NCBI GenBank assembly: GCA_022843645.1
Contig: JALHNF010000019.1
Span: 1 to 10,821, forward strand
Direction: 5' to 3'
Origin: Minisyncoccota bacterium
Lineage (GTDB): Bacteria; Patescibacteriota; Minisyncoccia; Phycocordibacterales; UBA5272
Length of the DNA stretch: 10,821 nucleotides
Each line of letters starts with the position of its first letter. The first letter of the stretch is position 1. Made by a program: the position numbers and the translations under genes. Shown in pieces: positions 1-5,518 of the stretch. The notes under the pieces were generated by a model, which had not been told where the DNA came from, searched no databases, and saw only the letters and a list, made by a program, of their open reading frames with translations.

Positions 1-672
1 AATGTTGGCGTTGCTTTCAAAGATAAAGCGCTTCTCAAGCAGGCATTTATTCACCGTTCTTACATTAATGAAAATCCAAAAACAGGTCTTGCTCACAATG
101 AGCGACTTGAGTTTTTGGGTGACGCAGTACTTGAACTCATTGTGACTGACTTTTTATACAAAAAATATCCTCAAAAGCAAGAAGGGGAGCTCACCTCATA
201 TCGTGCGGCACTTGTGAATGCGCAGATCATTGGCGCAATCGCTATGAATGACCTCAACATGAATGACTTCATGCTCCTTTCAAAGGGCGAGGCAAAAGAC
301 ACAGGAAGAGCACGGCTTTCTATTTTGGCAGATGCGTACGAGGCATTTTTGGGAGCGCTGTATCTCGACCAAGGCTACACAGTGTGCGAGAAGTTTGTAC
401 AAGATACTATTTTAATCAAGACTGATGATGTGATGAAAAAAGGTCTTTGGAAAGATCCAAAAAGTTTACTCCAAGAAAAAGTCCAAGAACATCTTGGTGT
501 CACGCCAATATACAAAGTTCAAGAGGAGCTTGGTCCAGACCATGATAAGCGTTTTGTAGTAGCGGTATTTTTTGCACAAGACAAAATAGCGGCTGGCGAA
601 GGGAAGTCAAAGCAAGAGGCAGAGCAACAAGCTGCAGAGGTGGCACTCAAAGATCGAGGGTGGGTGAAATAG
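1..672 (+). CDS. rnc: Ribonuclease III, 5'-truncated by window edge
   Basis: RNase III cuts double-stranded RNA with Mg2+ and matures rRNA and some mRNAs in the cytoplasm. The frame is open from base 1, so the start lies outside; 223 residues are visible. The family signature HNERLEFLGDAVL begins at visible residue 32, with the acidic catalytic residues E37 and D41; the second pair is D111 and E114 in LADAYEAFLGAL. A double-stranded-RNA-binding domain follows from about residue 151 to the end, with GPDH and the GKSKQEAEQQAA helix. Probably only about ten N-terminal residues are missing. The downstream hairpin at 702-723 ends the transcript. Both domains are intact, so the enzyme should be active. 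Identification is secure from the motifs. Confidence 0.97.
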   Translation, partial: NVGVAFKDKALLKQAFIHRSYINENPKTGLAHNERLEFLGDAVLELIVTDFLYKKYPQKQEGELTSYRAALVNAQIIGAIAMNDLNMNDFMLLSKGEAKDTGRARLSILADAYEAFLGALYLDQGYTVCEKFVQDTILIKTDDVMKKGLWKDPKSLLQEKVQEHLGVTPIYKVQEELGPDHDKRFVVAVFFAQDKIAAGEGKSKQEAEQQAAEVALKDRGWVK

Positions 673-701
673 AACTTTCTTTTATAAGGGTTCATAAGCG
701 G

Positions 702-723
702 CGTCTTTGAAAAAAGACGTTTT
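702..723 (+). terminator. Rho-independent terminator of rnc
   Basis: A 7 bp stem, CGTCTTT (702-708) with AAAGACG (713-719), closes a GAAA tetraloop and is followed by TTTT (720-723). It lies 30 bases after the rnc stop and just upstream of the initiator tRNA. The tRNA promoter appears to be built into it. Confidence 0.8.
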
Positions 724-734
724 CGTGTTATAGT
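707..734 (+). promoter_or_regulatory. Probable promoter of the initiator tRNA
   Basis: TTGAAA (707-712) and TATAGT (729-734) are separated by 16 bases, and the tRNA starts 7 bases after the -10. The -35 lies in the loop and 5' arm of the rnc terminator, so the terminator and promoter share bases. Read by eye only. Confidence 0.5.
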
Positions 735-741
735 CTTTCGT

Positions 742-815
742 AGCGGGATAGAGCAGAGGTAGCTCGTCAGGCTCATAACCTGGAGGCATCCGTTCGATTC
801 GGATTCCCGCTACCA
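742..815 (+). tRNA. tRNA-fMet (CAT), initiator
   Basis: A complete cloverleaf with encoded CCA (813-815). The acceptor arms AGCGGGA (742-748) and TCCCGCT (805-811) pair fully; the D stem is GAGC/GCTC, the anticodon loop is CTCATAA (772-778), and the T arm has loop TTCGATT. It is the initiator because of the A11-U24 pair and the segment TAGCTCGTCAGGCTCATAACC, which closely resembles known bacterial initiators. Two features are odd. Position 1 is A and position 72 is U, a Watson-Crick pair where bacterial initiators usually have a mismatch. The anticodon stem carries A-U, G-C, G-C where three G-C pairs are usual. The D loop is short (7 bases) and the variable loop has 4 bases. Confidence 0.93.
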
Positions 816-919
816 AATTAATTTATAATAAAACTGATCAAGTATTTGATTGTGCTTACTTGCAAATAGTTAAACAAAGAATAAGGCAATCGTCTCTTTA
901 AAAACTGCTTAAATCGTGA

Positions 920-925
920 TATATT
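920..925 (+). promoter_or_regulatory. Possible -10 of the second tRNA
   Basis: TATATT lies 9 bases before the tRNA start. A weak TTTAAA about 16 bases upstream could be the -35. The 119 bases between the two tRNAs hold nothing else I can identify, and no terminator follows the first tRNA, so co-transcription is also possible. Confidence 0.35.
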
Positions 926-934
926 CATGGTTAC

Positions 935-1007
935 GTCGGGGTAGCTCAGTTGGTAGAGCATAGGACTCATAAGCCTAGGGTCGCGGGTTCGATCCCCGCC
1001 TCCGACA
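935..1007 (+). tRNA. tRNA with CAT anticodon: elongator Met or Ile2
   Basis: Acceptor arms GTCGGGG (935-941) and CTCCGAC (1000-1006) form 7 pairs including one G-U; the discriminator is A1007. The D arm is GCTC/GAGC, the anticodon loop is CTCATAA (966-972), and the T arm GCGGG/CCCGC has loop TTCGATC. No CCA is encoded (CACACA follows), unlike the neighbouring initiator. The anticodon stem has an A-G opposition at its loop-closing pair (965 and 973). CAT is shared by elongator tRNA-Met and by tRNA-Ile2, whose C34 is changed to lysidine by TilS; I cannot separate the two from this sequence alone. Confidence 0.9.
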
Positions 1008-1012
1008 CACAC

Positions 1013-1048
1013 TTTTAAAACAAAACCGGCACTTGTTCGGTGCCGGTT
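1013..1048 (-). terminator. Terminator for the minus-strand gene at 1085-1744
   Basis: AACCGGCAC (1024-1032) pairs perfectly with GTGCCGGTT (1040-1048) over a 7-base loop. On the minus strand the stem is followed by TTTTGTTTTAAAAG, a good U-tract; on the plus strand no T-run follows. It therefore serves the minus-strand gene, although its hairpin also lies just after the plus-strand tRNA. Confidence 0.8.
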
Positions 1049-1084
1049 GAGGGTATCTTCCCTTGCTTGATTTTTGGTTTGAGA

Positions 1085-1744
1085 TCACTGTTCTTTGAGC
1101 ACCGCAATGAAATCTTGAGCGGGCTTGAGAGTCTTCCTCCTCTTTTCAATTTCTGCTTCCAACTCTGCGATTTTTGCAAGAGCTGGTGCAAATGTTGATT
1201 TTTCAAATTCCGCAATTTCTGCCGGCAGCCCTCCTGCTATTACAGGACATCGAGCGAGTTCTTGAGAAATGCGAGCCTGGAGAGGGTCGTGTTCGAGAAG
1301 TTTGTAAACTTCATAGATCAGACCCAAACAATCCAGGTGTTGGGTTCGAAAACCTCCCATTTCGAAATATTCTTGAGTTGCGTCCTGCAACATACAGATA
1401 TTTGTGAAGTGGAATGAACTCAGTGGGTATCCAGAAAACGTGATTTGCTGCTGAGAAAGATCGCTCATTTCGACGGCATGCTTTTTCCAGGTTGTCAAAA
1501 TGAGTGCTCGCAGCCTTTGTTCTACAGGTAGAAAAAGAACGAAGCCTTTGTTTGTTGAGGGCTCATACCTAGAACCAACCCATTCCTCAACTGATGCAAT
1601 TACAGTGTTCTTTCCGTCATCTCTTAATTCTTGAATTCTTCCTTTGAATTCATCAAAGCTTATATTGTCAGGGAAAAAGGGTAAAGCTTCGAACCTCCTT
1701 TGCTCCCAATACCTTTGATCTTCACGTGTAGGCATTATGCTCAT
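1085..1744 (-). CDS. Protein of unknown function, 219 aa, C-terminal coiled coil
   Basis: I do not recognise this protein. It is soluble: no signal peptide or membrane segment is visible. A conserved-looking middle contains a tryptophan-rich stretch (VEEWVGSRYE, then TTWKKHAVEM). The last ~45 residues (AKIAELEAEIEKRRKTL) look like a charged coiled coil, which may mediate oligomerisation. I start it at the ATG at 1744 because GGGAG sits 7 bases upstream (minus-strand sense). The frame stays open to a GTG at 1792, but that start has no ribosome-binding site; an ATG at 1735 is another option. The gene stands alone between tRNA genes, with its own terminator at 1013-1048. A candidate promoter (TTGACT, 15 bases, TACATT) lies divergent to the tRNA-Asp promoter. 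Confidence 0.75.
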   Translation of the reverse strand: MSIMPTREDQRYWEQRRFEALPFFPDNISFDEFKGRIQELRDDGKNTVIASVEEWVGSRYEPSTNKGFVLFLPVEQRLRALILTTWKKHAVEMSDLSQQQITFSGYPLSSFHFTNICMLQDATQEYFEMGGFRTQHLDCLGLIYEVYKLLEHDPLQARISQELARCPVIAGGLPAEIAEFEKSTFAPALAKIAELEAEIEKRRKTLKPAQDFIAVLKEQ

Positions 1745-1826
1745 CTTTTTGCTCCCATACCCGCTGATCGGGCGTACTGATATTCTTACCACTAAATGTA
1801 TTTTTTACAAAGTACAGTCAAAATCT

Positions 1827-1854
1827 TTGATTTATCTCATTTTTGTGTTACATT
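1827..1854 (+). promoter_or_regulatory. Promoter of tRNA-Asp
   Basis: TTGATT (1827-1832) and TACATT (1849-1854) are spaced by 16 bases, which places the transcript start about 6 bases before the mature tRNA. A divergent TTGACT/TACATT pair on the minus strand overlaps this region. Confidence 0.5.
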
Positions 1855-1867
1855 TGGAACACCGCAT

Positions 1868-1941
1868 GCGGCGGTAGCTCAGCTGGTTAGAGCGCTGCCC
1901 TGTCACGGCAGAGGTCGTGGGTTCAAATCCCATTCGCCGCG
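1868..1941 (+). tRNA. tRNA-Asp (GTC)
   Basis: Acceptor arms GCGGCGG (1868-1874) and TCGCCGC (1934-1940) form 7 pairs including one G-U; the discriminator is G1941, as expected for Asp. The D arm is GCTC/GAGC, the anticodon stem CTGCC/GGCAG encloses loop CTGTCAC with anticodon GTC at 1902-1904, and the T arm GTGGG/CCCAT has loop TTCAAAT. CCA is not encoded. The last 18 bases of the gene and two more recur exactly at 2093-2112. Confidence 0.97.
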
Positions 1942-1949
1942 CATAAAAT

Positions 1950-1980
1950 ATAAACCCAGGCTCTCTTGGGGTTTATTATT
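1950..1980 (+). terminator. Terminator after tRNA-Asp
   Basis: ATAAACCC pairs with GGGTTTAT around 1950-1976, with extra pairing CCCAGG/CTTGGG inside and one bulged G. An AT-rich tail, ATTATTTT, follows on the plus strand. Confidence 0.65.
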
Positions 1981-1986
1981 TTGCGT

Positions 1987-2112
1987 GAGGTCGTAGGGAT
2001 TTGAAGGCCGGAGCGCGGTGGCTATGTTGCTTTGCAACTGCCACAAGTGAGGCGGGGTAGCGAGAAATTTCTGAAAGAAATTTACTGGTGACCAAATCCC
2101 ATTCGCCGCGCA
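1987..2112 (+). repeat. Interrupted second copy of the tRNA-Asp 3' part with a structured insert
   Basis: The segment opens with GAGGTCGT (1987-1994), identical to tRNA-Asp 1911-1918, and ends with 20 bases (2093-2112) identical to tRNA-Asp 1924-1943, that is, the T arm, the acceptor 3' strand and two following bases. Between them about 98 bases replace the few bases expected. The insert is bounded by an inverted repeat, GGGATTTG (1996-2003) and CAAATCCC (2093-2100), and holds two hairpins. One is GTGGC..GTTGC with GCAAC.GCCAC (2018-2044). The other is AAATTTCT/AGAAATTT (2065-2083). It is followed by its own terminator. No protein-coding frame is convincing. It could be an integration scar, a decayed duplication, or a small structured RNA. 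Confidence 0.7.
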
Positions 2113-2113
2113 A

Positions 2114-2154
2114 AATATAAAAATCTCAGGTTTTCTGTCTGGGATTTTTATATT
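2114..2154. terminator. Strong bidirectional-type terminator hairpin
   Basis: AATATAAAAATC (2114-2125) pairs perfectly with GATTTTTATATT (2143-2154). Four more pairs inside (TCAG with CTGG, one G-U) give a 16 bp stem over a 9-base loop. The A-run on the left and T-run on the right make it plausible on both strands. It follows the partial tRNA copy just as 1950-1980 follows the intact tRNA. Confidence 0.75.
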
Positions 2155-2162
2155 GGTATAGC

Positions 2163-2191
2163 TTGCCGGAAGTCATTGTCTCCTCTAGTAT
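2163..2191 (+). promoter_or_regulatory. Promoter of the SET-domain gene
   Basis: TTGCCG (2163-2168) and TAGTAT (2186-2191) are separated by 17 bases. The transcript would begin about 2198, leaving only about 6 bases before the ATG at 2204, and no Shine-Dalgarno is present. Confidence 0.45.
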
Positions 2192-2203
2192 TGTCTTAAT
2201 ACA

Positions 2204-2599
2204 ATGAACGCCACAAACGAATTTTCATTTGTCTTACGACCATCGTCACATGGCATAGGTGTCTTTGCTCTGCATGACATTGCGCAAGATACTCACTTAC
2301 GGCTTTTTGGAGATAAAGAAATGGTTGGGGTATCTTCCGTGGCGCGTCTTAAGAAAACTGTACCAGAAGCATTTCAGAGTTATTGCTTGGCAAGAGGAGA
2401 CACCCTTATCTGTCCGCCAGATTTTGGACATATGCCTGTCGGATGGTATCTCAATCATTCAAAAGTTCCAAACGCATATCCCGACAAAGACTTCAAGTGG
2501 TATGCCTCAAGAGACATTGTTGCTGGAGAAGAAATACTCATTGATTACAATGCTCTCGAAGAGCCAGAGTCTACAAAAGAGATCTACTACTCATTGTAG
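2204..2599 (+). CDS. SET-domain protein, putative protein-lysine methyltransferase
   Basis: SET domains transfer a methyl group from S-adenosylmethionine to protein lysines. The 131-residue protein is essentially one compact SET domain. The N-terminal HGIGVFA is at residues 16-22. The pseudoknot motif GWYLNHSKVPNA is at residues 80-91, with N84-H85-S86 contacting the cofactor in the family. The closing motif is AGEEILIDY at residues 107-115, ending in the conserved tyrosine. The cysteine-rich post-SET zinc site of eukaryotic enzymes is absent, as is usual for short bacterial members. The substrate cannot be told from sequence. It opens a plus-strand accessory island with the NADAR and YdeI-like genes, but the terminator at 2641-2673 separates it from them. 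An overlapping 131-codon frame at 2259-2654 is a shadow. Confidence 0.88.
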   Translation: MNATNEFSFVLRPSSHGIGVFALHDIAQDTHLRLFGDKEMVGVSSVARLKKTVPEAFQSYCLARGDTLICPPDFGHMPVGWYLNHSKVPNAYPDKDFKWYASRDIVAGEEILIDYNALEEPESTKEIYYSL

Positions 2600-2606
2600 T
2601 AAATCG

Positions 2607-2644
2607 CTATGTCGCTTTCCCACGTACAAACATTTTATGCAAAA
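2607..2644 (+). repeat. Truncated duplicate of the ydeI-like gene start (copy 1)
   Basis: These 38 bases match 3168-3205 at 35 positions. In frame from ATG 2609 they would encode MSLSHVQTFYAK against MSLSHVPTFYAK at the start of the YdeI-like protein, after which the two diverge. The fragment runs straight into the terminator at 2641-2673. It looks like a gene-start remnant; see the matching repeat. Confidence 0.85.
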
Positions 2645-2673
2645 AGCGCTATAAATTATTTCGGGCGCTTTTT
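2641..2673 (+). terminator. Terminator after the SET-domain gene
   Basis: AAAAAGCGC (2641-2649) pairs with GCGCTTTTT (2665-2673) over a 15-base loop, with the T-run as the 3' arm. It overlaps the end of repeat copy 1 and immediately precedes the NADAR promoter. Confidence 0.7.
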
Positions 2674-2690
2674 ATGTAAGAGTTTTTTAC

Positions 2691-2699
2691 TGGTATAAT
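2691..2699 (+). promoter_or_regulatory. Extended -10 promoter of the NADAR gene, leaderless start
   Basis: TGGTATAAT is a perfect extended -10 (TGnTATAAT); no good -35 is visible, as is usual for this class. The ATG follows the -10 by 6 bases, so transcription should begin at or next to the start codon and the mRNA would lack a 5' leader. Confidence 0.7.
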
Positions 2700-2705
2700 T
2701 TTTGT

Positions 2706-3155
2706 ATGCAGAATCAGACACAAATTTTATTTTATGAGCGAGAATACTACTTTCTTTCAAATTTTTCTGCTTTTGGCGTTGACTGGAAAGGTGCATTTTA
2801 TATGACATCTGAACACGTGTATCAGGCAGAAAAGTTTCTTGACGAAGCTGTCCGAGAAAAAATACGATCTGCAAAGTCGGCACATGATGCAAAGCAAATA
2901 GCAAGAGCTAATATAGACTTGTGTAGAGACGACTGGGAAAGTGCCAAGCTTGGGACAATGAAAGATATTCTTCTTGCTAAAGTCTCACAGCATGACTACA
3001 TAAAAGAAAAACTTGTTAGTTCAGGAGATGCTACTTTGATTGAGAATTCACCACAAGACTCTTTCTGGGGTTGGGGACCGAATAAAGATGGACAAAATCA
3101 GCTTGGAAAACTATGGATGGAAATACGAAGCGAGTTGCGGACGAACACTGCTTAG
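2706..3155 (+). CDS. NADAR family protein (YbiA-like N-glycosidase)
   Basis: NADAR proteins cleave N-glycosidic bonds. Known members hydrolyse early riboflavin-pathway intermediates (YbiA type) or remove ADP-ribose from guanine in nucleic acids, countering DarT-type toxins. The 149-residue length fits a complete single domain. Family marks visible are YYFLSNFSAF (residues 14-23), TSEHVYQAEKF (34-44), and the C-terminal block ENSPQDSFWGWG..DGQNQLGKLWMEIR, beginning near residue 112. No signal peptide or membrane segment is present. No DarT-like toxin gene is visible in the window, so a detoxifying or riboflavin-linked role cannot be chosen from context. The gene has its own leaderless-type promoter and sits between two copies of a 38 bp repeat, suggesting separate arrival at this site. 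Confidence 0.92.
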   Translation: MQNQTQILFYEREYYFLSNFSAFGVDWKGAFYMTSEHVYQAEKFLDEAVREKIRSAKSAHDAKQIARANIDLCRDDWESAKLGTMKDILLAKVSQHDYIKEKLVSSGDATLIENSPQDSFWGWGPNKDGQNQLGKLWMEIRSELRTNTA

Positions 3156-3167
3156 TGTAACAATTCT

Positions 3168-3205
3168 CTATGTCGCTTTCTCACGTGCCAACATTTTATG
3201 CAAAA
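3168..3205 (+). repeat. Direct repeat copy 2, 5' end of the ydeI-like gene
   Basis: This copy spans the start codon (3170) and first 12 codons of the YdeI-like gene. It matches 2607-2644 with three differences, at repeat positions 14, 20 and 22. In both places the upstream gene's stop codon is TAG followed by T, a few bases before the repeat. The two copies bracket the NADAR gene. Confidence 0.85.
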
Positions 3206-3739
3206 GATCGAGCGTCATGGCGAGTATGGCTTACAAAGTTTCATGGTACAAAAACATCTATTTGGCTTGTGTGCGACAAAAAGGGGCCGAGCAAAAAACG
3301 ACTTCTGTCCTATGACGACATTGTCGAAGAAGCGCTTTGTTTTGGGTGGATAGACAGCCTACCTCGCAAGCTCTCAGGCACACAGTCGATGTTGTACATC
3401 TCAAAACGAAAACCAAAGAGCGAGTGGTCGCAGCTTAATAAAGCGCGTGTGGAAAAACTTATCAAAGAAAAGAAAATGCATGTTGCTGGCATGCAAGCCA
3501 TTACTCTTGCAAAAGCAAACGGTTCGTGGAGCAAAATAGATGCGGTGGAGAATTTGGAAATAGCTAAGGACTTACAAGAGGCACTTACTCTCAATAGGCT
3601 TACCAAAACATTCAATACTTTGTCGAAAAGCGTTCAAAAGGGTTTGCTTCATAAAATATATGGAGCTAAAAAAGAAGACACAAGAAAAAAGTATATAGAT
3701 CAAACAGTTCTTTTTTTGAAGAGTAAAGATAATGTTTGA
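3170..3739 (+). CDS. YdeI/OmdA family protein (bacteriocin-protection type)
   Basis: The protein belongs to the YdeI or OmpD-associated family, named for a Salmonella protein linked to resistance to antimicrobial peptides; the biochemical activity is not established. The 189 residues match a full member. The N-terminal block has FYAKDRASWRVWL (9-21). The hallmark EEALCFGWIDS follows (from about residue 53), then ISKRKPKSEWSQLNKARVEKL, and a C-terminal helical region with conserved YxxAKKEDTRKKYI character. No secretion signal is present. The ATG at 3170 lies 14 bases after the NADAR stop, with no Shine-Dalgarno; a weak TAACAA (3158-3163) is 6 bases upstream. Its first 38 bases are duplicated upstream of the NADAR gene. 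Confidence 0.88.
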   Translation: MSLSHVPTFYAKDRASWRVWLTKFHGTKTSIWLVCDKKGPSKKRLLSYDDIVEEALCFGWIDSLPRKLSGTQSMLYISKRKPKSEWSQLNKARVEKLIKEKKMHVAGMQAITLAKANGSWSKIDAVENLEIAKDLQEALTLNRLTKTFNTLSKSVQKGLLHKIYGAKKEDTRKKYIDQTVLFLKSKDNV

Positions 3740-3769
3740 TACGTTTAACCATTCGATCTTGTGATCACA

Positions 3770-3785
3770 GTAGGCAGGAGCCTAC
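3770..3785. other. Small hairpin between convergent genes
   Basis: GTAGGC (3770-3775) pairs with GCCTAC (3780-3785) over loop AGGA and overlaps the stop codon of the minus-strand DUF1653 gene. No T-run follows on either strand, so I do not call it a terminator. Confidence 0.4.
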
Positions 3786-4126
3786 GCATCAAGATACTTA
3801 CTTGAAAAGAGGGGATGCCTTTGTAATTCTTGCAAGACCGTTTCATCTTTGATGAGCGTAAATCGTGGCCCGTAGTAATTGGATTCCGGTCTATCCACTG
3901 AATCTATAAAAAGTTCCAAGGGTCGCACAAAATAACTAATTCCTTTCTCTGACTCATTTCTTGGTTCACAATAATAGAGGGGTTTTATGACAACAAGGAC
4001 TCTCGTTCTGTTTTCCATGTCGTGAGCAAGACCAAGAATGAGATATGCGCCATGCTCTATGCCTTTCTCTGATTTTCGTTTGAAATGATAGTATATCTGA
4101 CCTGGCTTTATTGCATACTCTTGCAT
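3782..4126 (-). CDS. DUF1653 family protein
   Basis: A 114-residue protein resembling DUF1653, a small beta-rich domain of unknown function. Family marks are the N-terminal KPGQIYYHFK (residues 7-16), the central LILGLAHDMENRTRVLVVIKPLY, the block FVRPLELFIDSV, and the closing GPRFTLI. The insertions between strands make it longer than the usual ~70 residue core. The ATG at 4126 lies 3 bases beyond the cysS stop, and an out-of-frame ATG overlaps that stop as TAATG. The gene is therefore co-transcribed with, and probably translationally coupled to, cysS. Function in relation to Cys-tRNA synthesis is unknown; the linkage may be only transcriptional. Confidence 0.8.
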   Translation of the reverse strand: MQEYAIKPGQIYYHFKRKSEKGIEHGAYLILGLAHDMENRTRVLVVIKPLYYCEPRNESEKGISYFVRPLELFIDSVDRPESNYYGPRFTLIKDETVLQELQRHPLFSSKYLDA

Positions 4127-4129
4127 ACA

Positions 4130-5518
4130 TTACTTTTTAGCTATTTCGTATCCATCATTGATGTCCTTTACACTGAATCCTTTTGCTTCTATATCTGCAC
4201 GTAAGCGGTCCGACTCCGCCCAATCTTTATTTTTTCGGGCAAGGAGGCGTGCTTCAGCAAGGGCAAGTATTTCTTCAGGAACCACTTCTTTTTTCTGAGA
4301 GGCGAACTGTAGGCCAAGTACTTTGTCGAGCTCGTCTATCGTTGCCTTCTTGTTTTCGTCACTATCATCTGACTTTATGTATTCCCATACGTATGCGATC
4401 ACTTGCGCGGTGTTTATGTCATCATTGAGAGAGACTTTACATTTTTGAATTACTCCAGTATTTATTTCACCAAGAGTATCGCCAAAAGAAAGATAGGCAC
4501 CATACAAACGATGAAGCGCTGTCTGTGCTGCTTCGATGGCCTCAAAAGAGAAGTCAGTTGTGCTTCGGTAATGAGATGTAAGGAGCCAGTATCGGTATGC
4601 AAGTGGAGAAATATTGCGATCAAGAAGTGTCTGCAGGCGAATAAAGTTTTCGCCGGACTTTGCCATTTTACCGTCTTTTACGTTCAAAAAATGCACATGC
4701 ATCCAATAATGCACATACTCGTGCCCTGAAGCGCATTCAGATTGGGCAATTTCATTTGTATGGTGCACAGGAATGTGGTCGATACCTCCTGTGTGAATAT
4801 CAAACGGCGTCCCTAACAGCTTTTCGCTCATTGCAGAACATTCAATGTGCCACCCGGGAAAGCCAATGCCCCATGGAGACTGCCACTCCATGTCTCGTTT
4901 TTCATTTTTGGGTGAAAACTTCCAAAGTGCAAAGTCGGTCGGGTTTTTTTTCTCATCATTCACTTCAACCCGCGCTCCTTCTTGCATGCCTTTCACGTCA
5001 AGTTTTGCAAAGTCTGCATACTGTGGAAACTTGCTGGTATCAAAATACACACCGTCAGAGGTCTTGTATGTGTAGCCTTTTTGTTCGAGTACTTGCACAA
5101 GTGCTATTTGCTCTTGTATGTACTCTGTTGCACGAGGGAAATGTGTGCCTTGTGTGCGTATGTGTAGTGAGGCAAGATCTTCTTTGAACGCGGTCTCATA
5201 TACTTTAGCGATGTCCCAGGCAGTTTTACCTTCACAGCGCGCACCTTTTTGCATTTTGTCTTCACCATCGTCACCGTCACTTACAAGGTGTCCTACATCG
5301 GTGATATTGATTACCTGGTGTACGGCATACCCATTCCATTCAAATGTGCGCCGCAGAATATCGGCGAACACATACGCTCGCAAGTTGCCAATATGTGCAA
5401 AGTTGTACACTGTTGGCCCACAGTGGTACATGCGTACTTCACCTTTGCGGATAGGCATAAAAAGCTCTTTTGTACGTGTCTTTGTATTGTAGAGGTATAT
5501 GTCGGTGCTCATAGCCAT
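4130..5518 (-). CDS. cysS: Cysteine--tRNA ligase
   Basis: This enzyme activates cysteine with ATP and charges tRNA-Cys. It is a class I synthetase of 462 residues, the usual bacterial length. The zinc ligands that recognise the cysteine thiol are C33, C227, H252 and E256, with the standard 25 and 4 residue spacings among the last three. The HIGH motif is HIGN (42-45) and the KMSKS loop is KMAKS (284-288), both ordinary variants. The anticodon-binding helices and C-terminal domain are complete. The start is ambiguous: ATG at 5518 or ATG at 5512. The latter forms an ATGA overlap with the stop of the upstream CorA-like gene, typical of coupled translation. It is the middle gene of a minus-strand trio. 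Confidence 0.97.
   Translation of the reverse strand: MAMSTDIYLYNTKTRTKELFMPIRKGEVRMYHCGPTVYNFAHIGNLRAYVFADILRRTFEWNGYAVHQVINITDVGHLVSDGDDGEDKMQKGARCEGKTAWDIAKVYETAFKEDLASLHIRTQGTHFPRATEYIQEQIALVQVLEQKGYTYKTSDGVYFDTSKFPQYADFAKLDVKGMQEGARVEVNDEKKNPTDFALWKFSPKNEKRDMEWQSPWGIGFPGWHIECSAMSEKLLGTPFDIHTGGIDHIPVHHTNEIAQSECASGHEYVHYWMHVHFLNVKDGKMAKSGENFIRLQTLLDRNISPLAYRYWLLTSHYRSTTDFSFEAIEAAQTALHRLYGAYLSFGDTLGEINTGVIQKCKVSLNDDINTAQVIAYVWEYIKSDDSDENKKATIDELDKVLGLQFASQKKEVVPEEILALAEARLLARKNKDWAESDRLRADIEAKGFSVKDINDGYEIAKK

Noticed and set aside
818..1012. 64-codon minus-strand ORF over the second tRNA
   Set aside because: Its text (GGDRTRDPRLMSPML) is the familiar antisense translation of a tRNA gene.
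1796..1996. 66-codon plus-strand ORF over tRNA-Asp
   Set aside because: VAQLVRALPCHGRGRGFKSH is the usual sense-strand translation of a tRNA; the tRNA cloverleaf explains it fully.
2259..2654. 131-codon ORF overlapping the SET-domain gene
   Set aside because: It lies in another frame of a gene with clear SET motifs and has no start signal of its own. Its last codons do not match the duplicated YdeI-like start in frame.
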